From: Myxococcales bacterium
Lineage (GTDB): Bacteria; Myxococcota_A; Bradymonadia; UBA4248
Assembly: GCA_004554395.1 (NCBI GenBank)
Contig: SFMP01000046.1
Coordinates: forward strand, 1-21,159
Length of the DNA: 21,159 nucleotides
Reading direction: 5' to 3'
The first letter of the stretch is position 1, and each line of letters opens with the position of its first letter. A model generated the notes under the pieces. It had not been told where the DNA came from, searched no databases, and saw only the letters and a list, made by a program, of their open reading frames with translations. The position numbers and the translations under genes are program-made. Of the stretch, positions 13,772-21,159 are shown in pieces.

Positions 13772-15553
13772 CTACGCGCGCAACCACCAATCGACAGCTG
13801 TCGGGCGCCATACGTCGCTCAAATGCTCCGTCTGGCGACGTTCGACGAAATCGCTTTGCATCTTTTTCAGCTCCGTTCGATCGATGATCGACGGGTCGCG
13901 ACTTGCAACATTGAAATCGACGCCAAATCGCGCCATGTTTTTGTTCACGATATCGACGATTGCTTCGTCGAATGATTGAACTTTCGGGTGCGTTCGTATC
14001 GCCTCGGGCAAAAGTGGCATAAATGCCGCCCGATATACTGCCCTGTCTTTGCCGCCATAATCCCAATAATGCGGCGGTATTTGTGCACAAAAATCGTATA
14101 ATTCTGCATCGAATAACGGATCGTAAAAGTATTGTTTCGACATTCGTGCCGTTATATCAATCGCTCGCATCATATATTCCCATTCGTCGCAAAGCGGCAT
14201 AGATGCTCGCTCTTGGTATTGCGTCGATGTGAATATATTGTCAAACATCGGATTTTCATTGCGCATCCAAAATTCGCGATTGCATACTTTCCGAACGATT
14301 GCTTCACTCGTGTTCGTTTTATGTATGCCAAAATACTTTGCCAATAAATATGTAATATATCGTTTTGCCAAATATCGATATGTCGAAAAGCGAATATTAT
14401 TCGCATAGTTCAATAGTTCGCCAAATTTTCTATATTTCCATAAATCGCCCAATATGGCTTCGACACGCGCTTTGACGATGAAGTTGCCACCATACCCAGT
14501 GATGATCGTACGGCTGTAGGGCTGCGGCGCCATTTGGCGATAAGTCCAGAGGTTGATTTCGAGCCCTGGGCTACATATCGGCCCATAGCCATGAGCATTC
14601 GAAGCGATCACATCGTCGCCGATGTCGGTTCTCAACCCCATATCGAGGCGATGCGCCGTGATGGGCAACGCCTGCGCCAAGACGTCGATTTCGGTCGATT
14701 CATCGCACGACGCATGTCGCGACGACAAGAGCGAAAACGTTTCGATCGGGTGCTCGCGCGTCGCCCCCGTCGCTCGCGCGTATGCGGCAACGATGCTCGT
14801 CGAATCGAGCCCACCCGATAGCGTAAAAACCGGCGGCTTCGTCGTCGGTATCCGACCAATCGCACGCGCATGACATGCCCGTAACGCTTCGACTGCCTCG
14901 TCGAACGAAATATCTAACGGCGCATAACGACGACGATGCCAATACATATCCGAACGCGCATCGACACCGCTCTCCACGCCCCCGCACCCTCGGCCACCGC
15001 CAAAAGGATCCAAAAACGCCCCTAAATCACTCCCGCCCCAAAGCCTCACTTCGCCCGGATATAGCCGCGACGTTTGACGCCAGACGTCATTGCGCCGCGT
15101 CTCGTTCGATCCATACAGAAACCGCGCAAACCAATTCTCATCGATATCGCGCTGCGCATTGATATGTGCATGCGCCTGCGGCGACGATGTGATGCTCAAA
15201 TAGTCGCCATATTCCGTCGCCAATATCGGAATCCATCCGAATTTGTCGCGAAAGACGCAAAATTCATCGGTCTCGGTATTCCATACAATGCCCGCACAAA
15301 CGCCGAGCGCGTCGATAAAATGACGACTATCGCCGTCTTTGGGCGATCGCATCGCTCGCCATACGTCGCGCGGCGTATCGGTATGCGACAACGCCACGAC
15401 GATATAGGGCGACTCATAGAGATGGGCAATATCGTGCGGCGTAGGCGTCGCCTCGATCGCCAAACAATAACGCGACGTCGAATACACTGGCGTCCAAGAT
15501 TGGCCAAGTGCAAGAGGAAGCGAACGATCTGTCGTGATGATGAAGTCTGCCAT
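13772..15553 (-). CDS. Asparagine-synthetase-like amidotransferase without glutaminase Cys
   Basis: The 593-residue product starts at ATG 15553-15551 behind a modest AGAG site; a TTG six codons upstream is possible but has no ribosome site. Residues 1 to about 200 resemble the N-terminal amidotransferase domain of AsnB (for example FRDKFGWIPILATEYGDYLSIT), but the chain starts Met-Ala-Asp, so the Cys2 nucleophile needed to use glutamine is absent. The synthetase domain has the ATP pyrophosphatase loop SGGLDST at 246-252 and C-terminal GGKDRAVYRAAFMPLLPEAIR. The usual GxGGD reads GYGGN. Relatives without Cys2 include beta-lactam synthetase and lasso-peptide cyclases, which activate a carboxylate by adenylation. 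No precursor peptide or leader protease gene is seen. The middle (about 14080-14460) is richer in AT than its flanks. It is divergent from pssA. Confidence 0.8.
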   Translation of the reverse strand: MADFIITTDRSLPLALGQSWTPVYSTSRYCLAIEATPTPHDIAHLYESPYIVVALSHTDTPRDVWRAMRSPKDGDSRHFIDALGVCAGIVWNTETDEFCVFRDKFGWIPILATEYGDYLSITSSPQAHAHINAQRDIDENWFARFLYGSNETRRNDVWRQTSRLYPGEVRLWGGSDLGAFLDPFGGGRGCGGVESGVDARSDMYWHRRRYAPLDISFDEAVEALRACHARAIGRIPTTKPPVFTLSGGLDSTSIVAAYARATGATREHPIETFSLLSSRHASCDESTEIDVLAQALPITAHRLDMGLRTDIGDDVIASNAHGYGPICSPGLEINLWTYRQMAPQPYSRTIITGYGGNFIVKARVEAILGDLWKYRKFGELLNYANNIRFSTYRYLAKRYITYLLAKYFGIHKTNTSEAIVRKVCNREFWMRNENPMFDNIFTSTQYQERASMPLCDEWEYMMRAIDITARMSKQYFYDPLFDAELYDFCAQIPPHYWDYGGKDRAVYRAAFMPLLPEAIRTHPKVQSFDEAIVDIVNKNMARFGVDFNVASRDPSIIDRTELKKMQSDFVERRQTEHLSDVWRPTAVDWWLRA

Positions 15554-15626
15554 CGTGTTCTCTAATTTCAATGGGGGTTCAAATAGTTGCCATGCGCATA
15601 GATATGTCGTAGGTTTCGGGCCGCGA

Positions 15627-15650
15627 ATCGGTAGTCATTTTACTACCGAT
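15627..15650. promoter_or_regulatory. Inverted repeat between divergent genes
   Basis: ATCGGTAGT (15627-15635) and ACTACCGAT (15642-15650) are perfect nine-base arms around CATTTT. It lies in the 131-base gap between the divergent asparagine-synthetase-like gene and pssA, where both promoters must sit, so an operator for a dimeric regulator is plausible. An RNA hairpin in either leader is the alternative. Confidence 0.55.
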
Positions 15651-15684
15651 CTGCACAGTATACGACTAAAAGGATTTTTCTCGC

Positions 15685-16704
15685 ATGGTAGAAGGGAGAA
15701 TTAAAAAGATTAAAAAAGCGCGCTTTGCATTGCCGAGCCTCGTCACCTTGGGATCGGTCTTTTGCGCGTTCTTGTCGATGTCTTTCGTCTTCAAATCGCA
15801 AGCACTCCAAGGCGATGAACGGCTACTGCTGCTCCAATACGCGGCAATCGCGATTATCGGCAGCATCGTCTTCGACACTTTCGACGGCAAAGTCGCTCGC
15901 TGGACAAAGACGTCGACGAAATTTGGCATGGAGCTCGACAGCCTCTCCGACTGCGTCAGTTTCGGGATCGCCCCCGCGCTCCTGATCTACGGCTTTGCAC
16001 TCAACGAAGCCGGTATCTTTGGGCTCATCGCGAGCTTCATTTATGCGTGCGGTGCCCTCCTGCGACTCGCGCGATTCAACATCGAAGCCCCAGATGAAGG
16101 CGTCCAGACGTTCTTCAAAGGCATACCATCGCCCGCCGGCGCGGCCTGCCTCGCAGCCATCGTCTTGGCTTGCATCGACACGCAGATCATGCCCTCGACG
16201 CCCTTCGAACTCAATACGCTATGCGTCGTCGCCATCGCCGTCGGCTTGCTCATGGTGTCCAACGTCAAATACAAAACGCTCAAAGGCAAAAAGACAAAAG
16301 GCGATATCGCTTTCGTCCTCATCGGGCTCATCTTGTTCGGATCGATGTGCTTCGTCTTTACGCCATCTATCGCCTTCTTCTTGCTCGTTTGCTACTTCGT
16401 CGTCTATGGCATGTTGCTCACGATCTACCTCAATCTCAAACGCGTTCCACGACGACGACGCGCCTGGCGCGAATCGAGCATTTCTAACCCCGCCGTCAAA
16501 CGTTCCAATAAAGAAGAAACGACCAAAAACGCCGACAAAAATGCCGATAATTCGGCCCACAAAGACAATTCTGCATCGGATTCAAAAGACGTCGACAAAA
16601 TTGCCGATAATTCGGAACGCGAAGACAAATCGGCTTCGAATTCTGAAGATTCGAAAGCGGCAGAAACCTCGGCAAAAACAGCCGAAACAAAGACCGAAGA
16701 CTAG
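15685..16704 (+). CDS. pssA: CDP-diacylglycerol-serine O-phosphatidyltransferase
   Basis: This membrane enzyme joins CDP-diacylglycerol and L-serine to make phosphatidylserine, the precursor of phosphatidylethanolamine. The CDP-alcohol phosphatidyltransferase signature is complete: Asp64-x2-Asp67-Gly68-x2-Ala71-Arg72, Gly81, Asp85 and Asp89, within DTFDGKVARW and FGMELDSLSD. Several membrane helices follow up to about residue 250. The short N-terminal part and the SLVTLGSVFCAFLS start resemble the integral-membrane (type II) PssA form. Residues about 252-339 are unusual: an Arg cluster, then a highly charged K/D/N/S/E tail with two roughly 20-residue repeats (NADKNADNSAHKDNSASDSK and a diverged second copy). 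The AAAAGGA ribosome site lies ten bases before ATG 15685. A stem-loop with T-run follows the stop. No psd gene is in the window. Confidence 0.92.
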   Translation: MVEGRIKKIKKARFALPSLVTLGSVFCAFLSMSFVFKSQALQGDERLLLLQYAAIAIIGSIVFDTFDGKVARWTKTSTKFGMELDSLSDCVSFGIAPALLIYGFALNEAGIFGLIASFIYACGALLRLARFNIEAPDEGVQTFFKGIPSPAGAACLAAIVLACIDTQIMPSTPFELNTLCVVAIAVGLLMVSNVKYKTLKGKKTKGDIAFVLIGLILFGSMCFVFTPSIAFFLLVCYFVVYGMLLTIYLNLKRVPRRRRAWRESSISNPAVKRSNKEETTKNADKNADNSAHKDNSASDSKDVDKIADNSEREDKSASNSEDSKAAETSAKTAETKTED

Positions 16705-16743
16705 TCTTCCAACGGCGACAAAGTCGCACTACGCTTCACTCAA

Positions 16744-16770
16744 GCATCGTTCGATGAACGATGCCCTTTT
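16744..16770 (+). terminator. Intrinsic terminator after pssA
   Basis: GCATCGTT (16744-16751) pairs perfectly with AACGATGC (16757-16764) around CGATG, followed by CC and four T residues. It lies 40 bases after the pssA stop and before the ribosome site of the next gene, so pssA and the transglycosylase gene are probably separate transcripts or partly attenuated. Confidence 0.55.
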
Positions 16771-16792
16771 CGCTCGAAAATAAGGCACCGCG

Positions 16793-18796
16793 ATGGCAAA
16801 AAACCGCATGCGCAATGTTATCCGTCTTCTGATAATGGCAAATCTCATCGGTTTGGTGCCATCGTTTGTCGAAAACGCTTGGGCAAATGCCGATGCCAAT
16901 ACGCCGCAAGCGCAAAACGCTTCTGCATCGCCCGACGATGTTGCGCCGCAGGGCGACGAACCACAAAACGACGACTCGGCACAAGACGACGACTTCGCCA
17001 GCGATTTCTCCGCACTCAGCAAAATCGCTCCGCCCGACGGATCCGAAGAATACGGCGAAATCTATCAAATGCGCGTCTTAGAACGATCGCTACTGCCGTC
17101 TAGTATTCAAGATAATGGCATCAATGACGAACAAAATTTGATTCAACAAGCTGCCGATCCGATGGGGCTCACCCCCGACGAAATTTTTCATGCCCTCGGT
17201 TCGGGCACGAGCGATGAATATCAAAATCGCGGTCTACAACGACAAGCGACGAAACTCATGACGTCGGCGATTCAATCGATACAAAACCAAATTCAATCGG
17301 CGGGATCGGGGCTCGTCTTGCCTTTTGGGCTCGATTGCGCTCAACAAAAAGCCGTGCAAGAATACGTCGCCATCTTTTCGGCGCCAGGTTCGGGCACGAT
17401 GAAGACATGGCTCAAGCGCATGGCGCGTTGGAAACCATCGCTCGAACGCGTCCTCGCTCAAGAAGGCGTGCCCCTCGAACTCGTCTATTTAGCCATGATC
17501 GAAAGCGGATTTAAACCGCGCGTCAAAAGTCCTGCCTCGGCCGCTGGCATGTGGCAATTCATGGCAGGCACCGCCGTCGAAATGGGGCTGCGCATCGATG
17601 CCTACGTCGATGAACGATTCGATCCGATTAAAGCCGCTCACGCCGCCGCCGGATACCTCAAAAAACAATATCATCGATACCATTCATGGCCCCTCGCTAT
17701 GGCCGCCTATAACGGCGGACCCGGCACTGTCAACATCGCCATCGACCGATATAATACGACCGATTATTTCAAACTCGTCGAATACGGCGCCATGTATGAC
17801 GAAACTCGCCGATACGTCCCGCGAATCCTCGCTGCGGCCATCATCGGGCAAAATCCAAAAGCATTCGGATTCGACGGATTAAAAGGTGAGTCTCCTTTTG
17901 CATTCGATACTGTACAAGTCCCCGGAAATACGAAATTGGCAGCATTGGCAGAAGCCGCTAATTGCTCGATCGAAACGCTTCAAGACCTCAACCCCGAACT
18001 GCTCAAAACTGTCACACCACCTGGCGACGATTATACACTTCGCATACCCGCCGGGCGCTTTTCACAATTCGTCGACAAATTCGATAACGTCAAACGAAAA
18101 TATGCCAATCATTCCGATTCAATGACTTTGCGATTTGGCGAGACGATCGATACTTTGGCCAGCGAAATCGACGTGCCTGCACGCGTTTTGCGACAAATCA
18201 ATCAATTAGGCGCAAAAGAAAACTTGAGCTACGGCGCCGATGTCGCCGTTCCAAACGGCTCAAAACGACATAAAAATGCCAAAAAAGACGACGACAATCT
18301 CCCCATTGCCCTCGTCACGTCTGAAACATTTACATTTAATCAAAAGAAACGCGTCTTCTACGTTACACAGAAAGGCGACTCCGTCGCCGCCATCGCTCGC
18401 GTTTTCGGGCTCTTGCCCAACCAACTCGCCATTTGGAACGATCTCGACGTTTGGGCAAAATTGCGCCCAAATATGTATTTGCAAATCTTCGTCGACAAAT
18501 CATTCGACGATGCCAATATCCGCTACTTCGCCGAAAGCGACGTGCGCATCGTCGTCAAAGGATCGCCCGAGCACCAAGAAATCATCGACGCAAAGCGCAA
18601 GACAAACGCAAAAGCCGCCGCCTCGGCAAAATCCTCCGGCGCCCACTTCGTCTATCATACCGTCGCCAAAGGCGATTCCATCTCAAAGATCGCCAAAAAA
18701 TACGGCGTATCCGTCGATTCCATCCTCAAACTCAACAAGATGAAAGCCTCCGACCCAATCCGCAAAGGCGCAAAACTCAAAGTCAAAAAGCGATAA
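16793..18796 (+). CDS. MltD-like membrane-bound lytic transglycosylase with LysM repeats
   Basis: This enzyme cleaves the MurNAc-GlcNAc bond in peptidoglycan, forming 1,6-anhydroMurNAc ends. The 667-residue product has a signal sequence to about residue 32 (LIGLVPSFVENAWA) and no lipobox Cys, then an acidic low-complexity stretch to about 70. The SLT domain lies at about 215-350: LAMIESGF with catalytic Glu237, SPASAAGMWQFM, and AMAAYNGGPG. At least three and probably four LysM peptidoglycan-binding repeats follow; the clearest are VFYVTQKGDSVAAIARVFGL and the C-terminal VYHTVAKGDSISKIAKKYGV. This order (SLT then LysM) is that of MltD, but the protein is longer than the E. coli one because of an N-terminal extension of about 200 residues. 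Start ATG 16793 has TAAGG seven bases upstream. With the amidase, it gives the window two cell-wall hydrolases. Confidence 0.9.
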   Translation: MAKNRMRNVIRLLIMANLIGLVPSFVENAWANADANTPQAQNASASPDDVAPQGDEPQNDDSAQDDDFASDFSALSKIAPPDGSEEYGEIYQMRVLERSLLPSSIQDNGINDEQNLIQQAADPMGLTPDEIFHALGSGTSDEYQNRGLQRQATKLMTSAIQSIQNQIQSAGSGLVLPFGLDCAQQKAVQEYVAIFSAPGSGTMKTWLKRMARWKPSLERVLAQEGVPLELVYLAMIESGFKPRVKSPASAAGMWQFMAGTAVEMGLRIDAYVDERFDPIKAAHAAAGYLKKQYHRYHSWPLAMAAYNGGPGTVNIAIDRYNTTDYFKLVEYGAMYDETRRYVPRILAAAIIGQNPKAFGFDGLKGESPFAFDTVQVPGNTKLAALAEAANCSIETLQDLNPELLKTVTPPGDDYTLRIPAGRFSQFVDKFDNVKRKYANHSDSMTLRFGETIDTLASEIDVPARVLRQINQLGAKENLSYGADVAVPNGSKRHKNAKKDDDNLPIALVTSETFTFNQKKRVFYVTQKGDSVAAIARVFGLLPNQLAIWNDLDVWAKLRPNMYLQIFVDKSFDDANIRYFAESDVRIVVKGSPEHQEIIDAKRKTNAKAAASAKSSGAHFVYHTVAKGDSISKIAKKYGVSVDSILKLNKMKASDPIRKGAKLKVKKR

Positions 18797-18822
18797 GGCT
18801 AGAAAAACAAAAGTTCCCCCTT

Positions 18823-18872
18823 GACCTCACCCCCGGCCTGTCGGCCCCCCCTCTCCATAAATGGCGAGGGGG
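18823..18872 (-). repeat. Family C palindromic element, copy 4, inverted
   Basis: The conserved flank gacctcacccccggcctg comes first, then CCCCCTCTCCAT (18847-18858), AA, and ATGGCGAGGGGG (18861-18872). This is the reverse of copies 1-3, and the arms carry one mismatch. It lies just after the transglycosylase gene. Confidence 0.8.
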
Positions 18873-18878
18873 AATGAA

Positions 18879-19250
18879 GCGCCCTGAAGGGGCGCCAGAA
18901 CACAGCCCGTGGTAAGCGAAGCGCAACCCCGGGTTTCCGATTGTCGCTACATCTAGCTCCCTGAAGGGGCGCCAGAACACAGCCCGTGGTAAGCGAAGCG
19001 CAACCCCGGGGCGCCAGAACACAGCCCGTGGTAAGCGAAGCGCAACCCCGGGTTTCCGATCGTCGCTACATCTAGCGCCCTGAAGGGGCGGCAGAATACA
19101 GCCCGGGGTAAGCGAAGCGCAACCCCGGGTTTCCGATCGTCGCTACATCTAGCGCCCTGAATGGGCGCCAGAACACAGCCCGGGGTAAGCGAAGCGCAAC
19201 CCCGAGGCGCCAGAACACAGCCCAGGGTAAGCGAAGCGCAACCCTGGGGC
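18879..19250 (+). repeat. Family D array, six hairpin cores at 77- and 42-bp spacing
   Basis: The core cagaacacagccc (one copy reads cagaatacag) starts at 18896, 18973, 19015, 19092, 19169 and 19211, so the spacings are 77, 42, 77, 77 and 42. The 77-base period is the 42-base core plus a 35-base segment containing tttccgatcgtcgctacat and gccctgaa. Each core can form a hairpin such as CCCGGGGT, a loop aagcgaagcgca, then ACCCCGGG. The last core has CCCAGGGT with ACCCTGGG, a compensated change. From memory, similar cagcccggggtaagcgaagc strings recur in unrelated bacterial genomes as REP-like elements and produce spurious protein annotations. Confidence 0.92.
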
Positions 19251-19338
19251 GCAAGGATACGTGCATAACCCAACCATACACATCCGCAAAACATGTATCT
19301 CCAAACCCTCAGTTTTTTTAATTCTTCGTCAAAAAAAG

Positions 19339-19367
19339 TTGCGGATTTTGATATGTATACTTATGAT
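19339..19367 (+). promoter_or_regulatory. Likely sigma-70-type promoter of the BspA-like gene
   Basis: TTGCGG (19339-19344) and TATGAT (19362-19367) are separated by exactly 17 bases within AT-rich sequence. A start near 19374 would give a leader of about 120 bases, which includes a small CCAC/GTGG hairpin near 19384. Between the family D array and this site I see no other feature. Confidence 0.5.
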
Positions 19368-19492
19368 ACAGTCGATTTATAGCCACTTCTGTGGTTGTAA
19401 ATCATAACGCCATATCATTGACTGTTGTAGGGTTTTATATTTTTAGCACACATCGTTTGTATGATTTTGTAAAATAATAGAGGAGTTACATC

Positions 19493-21159
19493 ATGAAGAA
19501 TTGCAAATTGTATTGGATCTCTCTCGCTACGACGATGCTCTTCGCCTCTGGTTGTGGCGATGCAATCTCGACGGAAGAAGTGCCATCGAACCTGCCTGGC
19601 ACGACGGCATGCACCAACGGCACTTGGAAATGCGACGACAATGTGCTTTCCAAATGCATAGCTGGGAAATGGGATAAGTTCAAAATGTGTGGCAACAATG
19701 CCATTTGCAATGACAAAACAGGAGAGTGCACAAAGATGAATGGCGAAACCAAATGCCGCAATACAGAGCATCTCTTCGCTGGTCGATGCGAAGCCGACAC
19801 TCTCGAACACTGTGGCGCACATGGCAACGCATGCAATGTCGAAAACGGAACGAACATTTGCAACAAAGGAAAGTGTGATTTCGAGTGCTTTGATGGTTTT
19901 GATAAAATCAATGGCGCCTGCGAAAAGAACACCGGTGAGTCTTTTGTATCGGAGTGGCTCGTTAATCCTGGCACTGAATTGTGCATTCCAATTGGGCAAC
20001 GACGCGATGATATTCAAATATGCTGGGGCGATGGAGCTTGCGAGACTATACCCACATCGGATACATCTGAATTCATTTGCCATACTTATTCTCATTCAAC
20101 TGGGGATTATACGACAATTTCCATTACAGGATCAATTCAGTATTGGAGTTGCCGTCATAACGATAGAACTGAAACTTGCATACGTCTGCATGCAATACAT
20201 AATTATGGAAAAGTAAAATTTGGAAATTATGCGTTTTATGATAGCGCTCTTGAAGTCATTCCAACTGATAAAATGCCTATATTTAACGACAATAGCATGA
20301 AAGGTGCTTTCGCTGGTTGTTATCGTTTTGATCAAGACATCAACTTCTGGGATACGTCAAACATCACAGATATGAGCGAAATGTTCTATGATGCATTTCG
20401 CTTCAACCAGCCTCTCAATGACTGGGATACATCAAACGTCACAAATATGAGCAGGATGTTTTACCTCGCAAAGAGCTTCAACCAGCCTCTCAATGGCTGG
20501 GATATTTCTAATGTCACAAATTTGAGCGGTATGTTTCAAGGCGCAGAGAGTTTTAATGGTGACATCGATAATTGGAATACTGCAAATGTCAAAGATATGA
20601 GTAACATGTTTGCGGCGGACACCAAATATATCAAGGAAAGGCCCTACATCGTCTACGCGTACACCATATTTAACAAACCGATAAACAGTTGGAATACTTC
20701 AAATGTCACCAATATGAGCAGGATGTTTTACCTCGCAAAGAGCTTCAACCAGCCTCTCAATGATTGGAACACGTCAAACGTCACCAATATGAGCGAGATG
20801 TTTCATTTCGCATATCGTTTCAACCAATCTCTCGACAAGTGGGATACTTCAAACGTCAACAATATGAGCAAGATGTTTAGTGGCGCATATTGTTTCAACC
20901 AACTGCTCAATGACTGGGATACTTCAAACGTCACCGATATGAGCGAGATGTTTTATCACGCAGATGATTTCAACCAACCGCTCAATGATTGGGATACGTC
21001 GAATGTCACAAATATGAGCAACATGTTTAACAACGCAAAGGCTTTCAACCAACCGCTCGACAAATGGAATACATCGAACGTCACTGATATGAGGCAGATG
21101 TTTTGGGGCGCACATAGTTTCAACCAATCTATCAATAAATGGAATACTTCAAACGTCAC
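19493..21159 (+). CDS. BspA-like leucine-rich-repeat surface lipoprotein, cut by right edge
   Basis: The frame from ATG 19493 is open for 555 codons to the window end. AGAGGAG at 19479-19485 is seven bases upstream. MLFASG followed by Cys21 is a lipoprotein signal. Residues about 40-145 are rich in cysteine and resemble small disulfide-stabilised modules (TWKCDDNVLSKCIAGKW, then MCGNNAICN). Residues about 155-215 look PKD-like (QICWGDGACE, then CHTYSHSTGDYTTISITG). From residue 279 ten 25-residue repeats of the DUF285/BspA type follow, with consensus FNQPLNDWDTSNVTNMSEMF plus five variable residues; an eleventh is cut by the edge, and repeat 4 carries an insertion. Such proteins often mediate adhesion or surface contact, but the ligand is unknown. 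The gene has its own promoter and is richer in AT than the genes to its left. Confidence 0.88.
   Translation, partial: MKNCKLYWISLATTMLFASGCGDAISTEEVPSNLPGTTACTNGTWKCDDNVLSKCIAGKWDKFKMCGNNAICNDKTGECTKMNGETKCRNTEHLFAGRCEADTLEHCGAHGNACNVENGTNICNKGKCDFECFDGFDKINGACEKNTGESFVSEWLVNPGTELCIPIGQRRDDIQICWGDGACETIPTSDTSEFICHTYSHSTGDYTTISITGSIQYWSCRHNDRTETCIRLHAIHNYGKVKFGNYAFYDSALEVIPTDKMPIFNDNSMKGAFAGCYRFDQDINFWDTSNITDMSEMFYDAFRFNQPLNDWDTSNVTNMSRMFYLAKSFNQPLNGWDISNVTNLSGMFQGAESFNGDIDNWNTANVKDMSNMFAADTKYIKERPYIVYAYTIFNKPINSWNTSNVTNMSRMFYLAKSFNQPLNDWNTSNVTNMSEMFHFAYRFNQSLDKWDTSNVNNMSKMFSGAYCFNQLLNDWDTSNVTDMSEMFYHADDFNQPLNDWDTSNVTNMSNMFNNAKAFNQPLDKWNTSNVTDMRQMFWGAHSFNQSINKWNTSNV
20444..20762 (+). repeat. 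52-bp identical block duplicated within the LRR region
   Basis: The 52 bases from 20444 to 20495 recur without change at 20711-20762, while the neighbouring 75-base repeat units differ at many silent sites. This points to recent duplication or gene conversion between repeat 2 and repeat 5. Confidence 0.8.

Noticed and set aside
18879..19250. Insertion sequence or integron cassette array
   Set aside because: No transposase or integrase frame, no terminal repeats around a gene, and no cassette genes between the hairpins.
18783..19294. Open frames with repeats like PGVALRLPRAVFWRPF
   Set aside because: These are antisense translations of the family D hairpin array. Similar peptides are, to my memory, common false annotations.

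Overview
The window looks like a chromosomal segment from a diderm of the Myxococcota or a near relative. Two things point that way: a long outer-membrane protein matching the deltaproteobacterial/myxobacterial TIGR04551 pattern, and a cell-wall amidase ending in a MYXO-CTERM-like tail (Cys, then a membrane helix, then an Arg cluster). Base composition looks near-balanced by eye, much lower in GC than typical soil myxobacteria. The BspA-type surface lipoprotein at the right edge is common in host-associated or anaerobic bacteria. The lineage is inferred from protein patterns only; no rRNA or other marker is present.

Layout: a truncated unrecognised minus-strand gene (1-405); the TIGR04551-like protein and a lipoprotein (991-4119); deoC (4269-5027); an LTA-synthase/sulfatase-fold membrane enzyme (5185-7215); a two-gene operon of a secreted amidase and a secreted beta-propeller protein (7757-11249); a threonine-synthase-like PLP enzyme behind a structured leader (11547-13010); a convergent asparagine-synthetase-like gene on the minus strand (13772-15553); pssA, phosphatidylserine synthase (15685-16704); an MltD-like lytic transglycosylase with LysM repeats (16793-18796); and a BspA-like leucine-rich-repeat lipoprotein cut by the right edge (19493 on). 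Most products belong to the cell envelope: peptidoglycan cleavage, lipid synthesis, head-group transfer, and outer-membrane or surface proteins.

The most distinctive property is non-coding. Most larger gaps hold islands of palindromic repeats: 406-990, 7216-7562, 11250-11394, 13011-13754 and 18823-19250. At least four families are present: (A) a near-palindrome in six 43-bp tandem units at 13110-13367, with inverted relatives at 7320-7562; (B) a different hairpin, also in 43-bp units, seven times at 13464-13754; (C) a CTCTCCAT/ATGGAG palindrome with a conserved flank at 11291, 11369, 13386 and, inverted, 18823; (D) a hairpin-core repeat spaced by 42 or 77 bp at 18879-19250, with an outlying copy at 659-730. 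Families B, C and D show paired base changes that preserve their stems. No transposase, CRISPR array, tRNA or rRNA was seen.

The best candidates for something new are the possible SD-sequestering pseudoknot ahead of the PLP enzyme, the adjoining unrelated 43-bp hairpin arrays, and the stand-alone asparagine-synthetase-like enzyme lacking the glutaminase cysteine.
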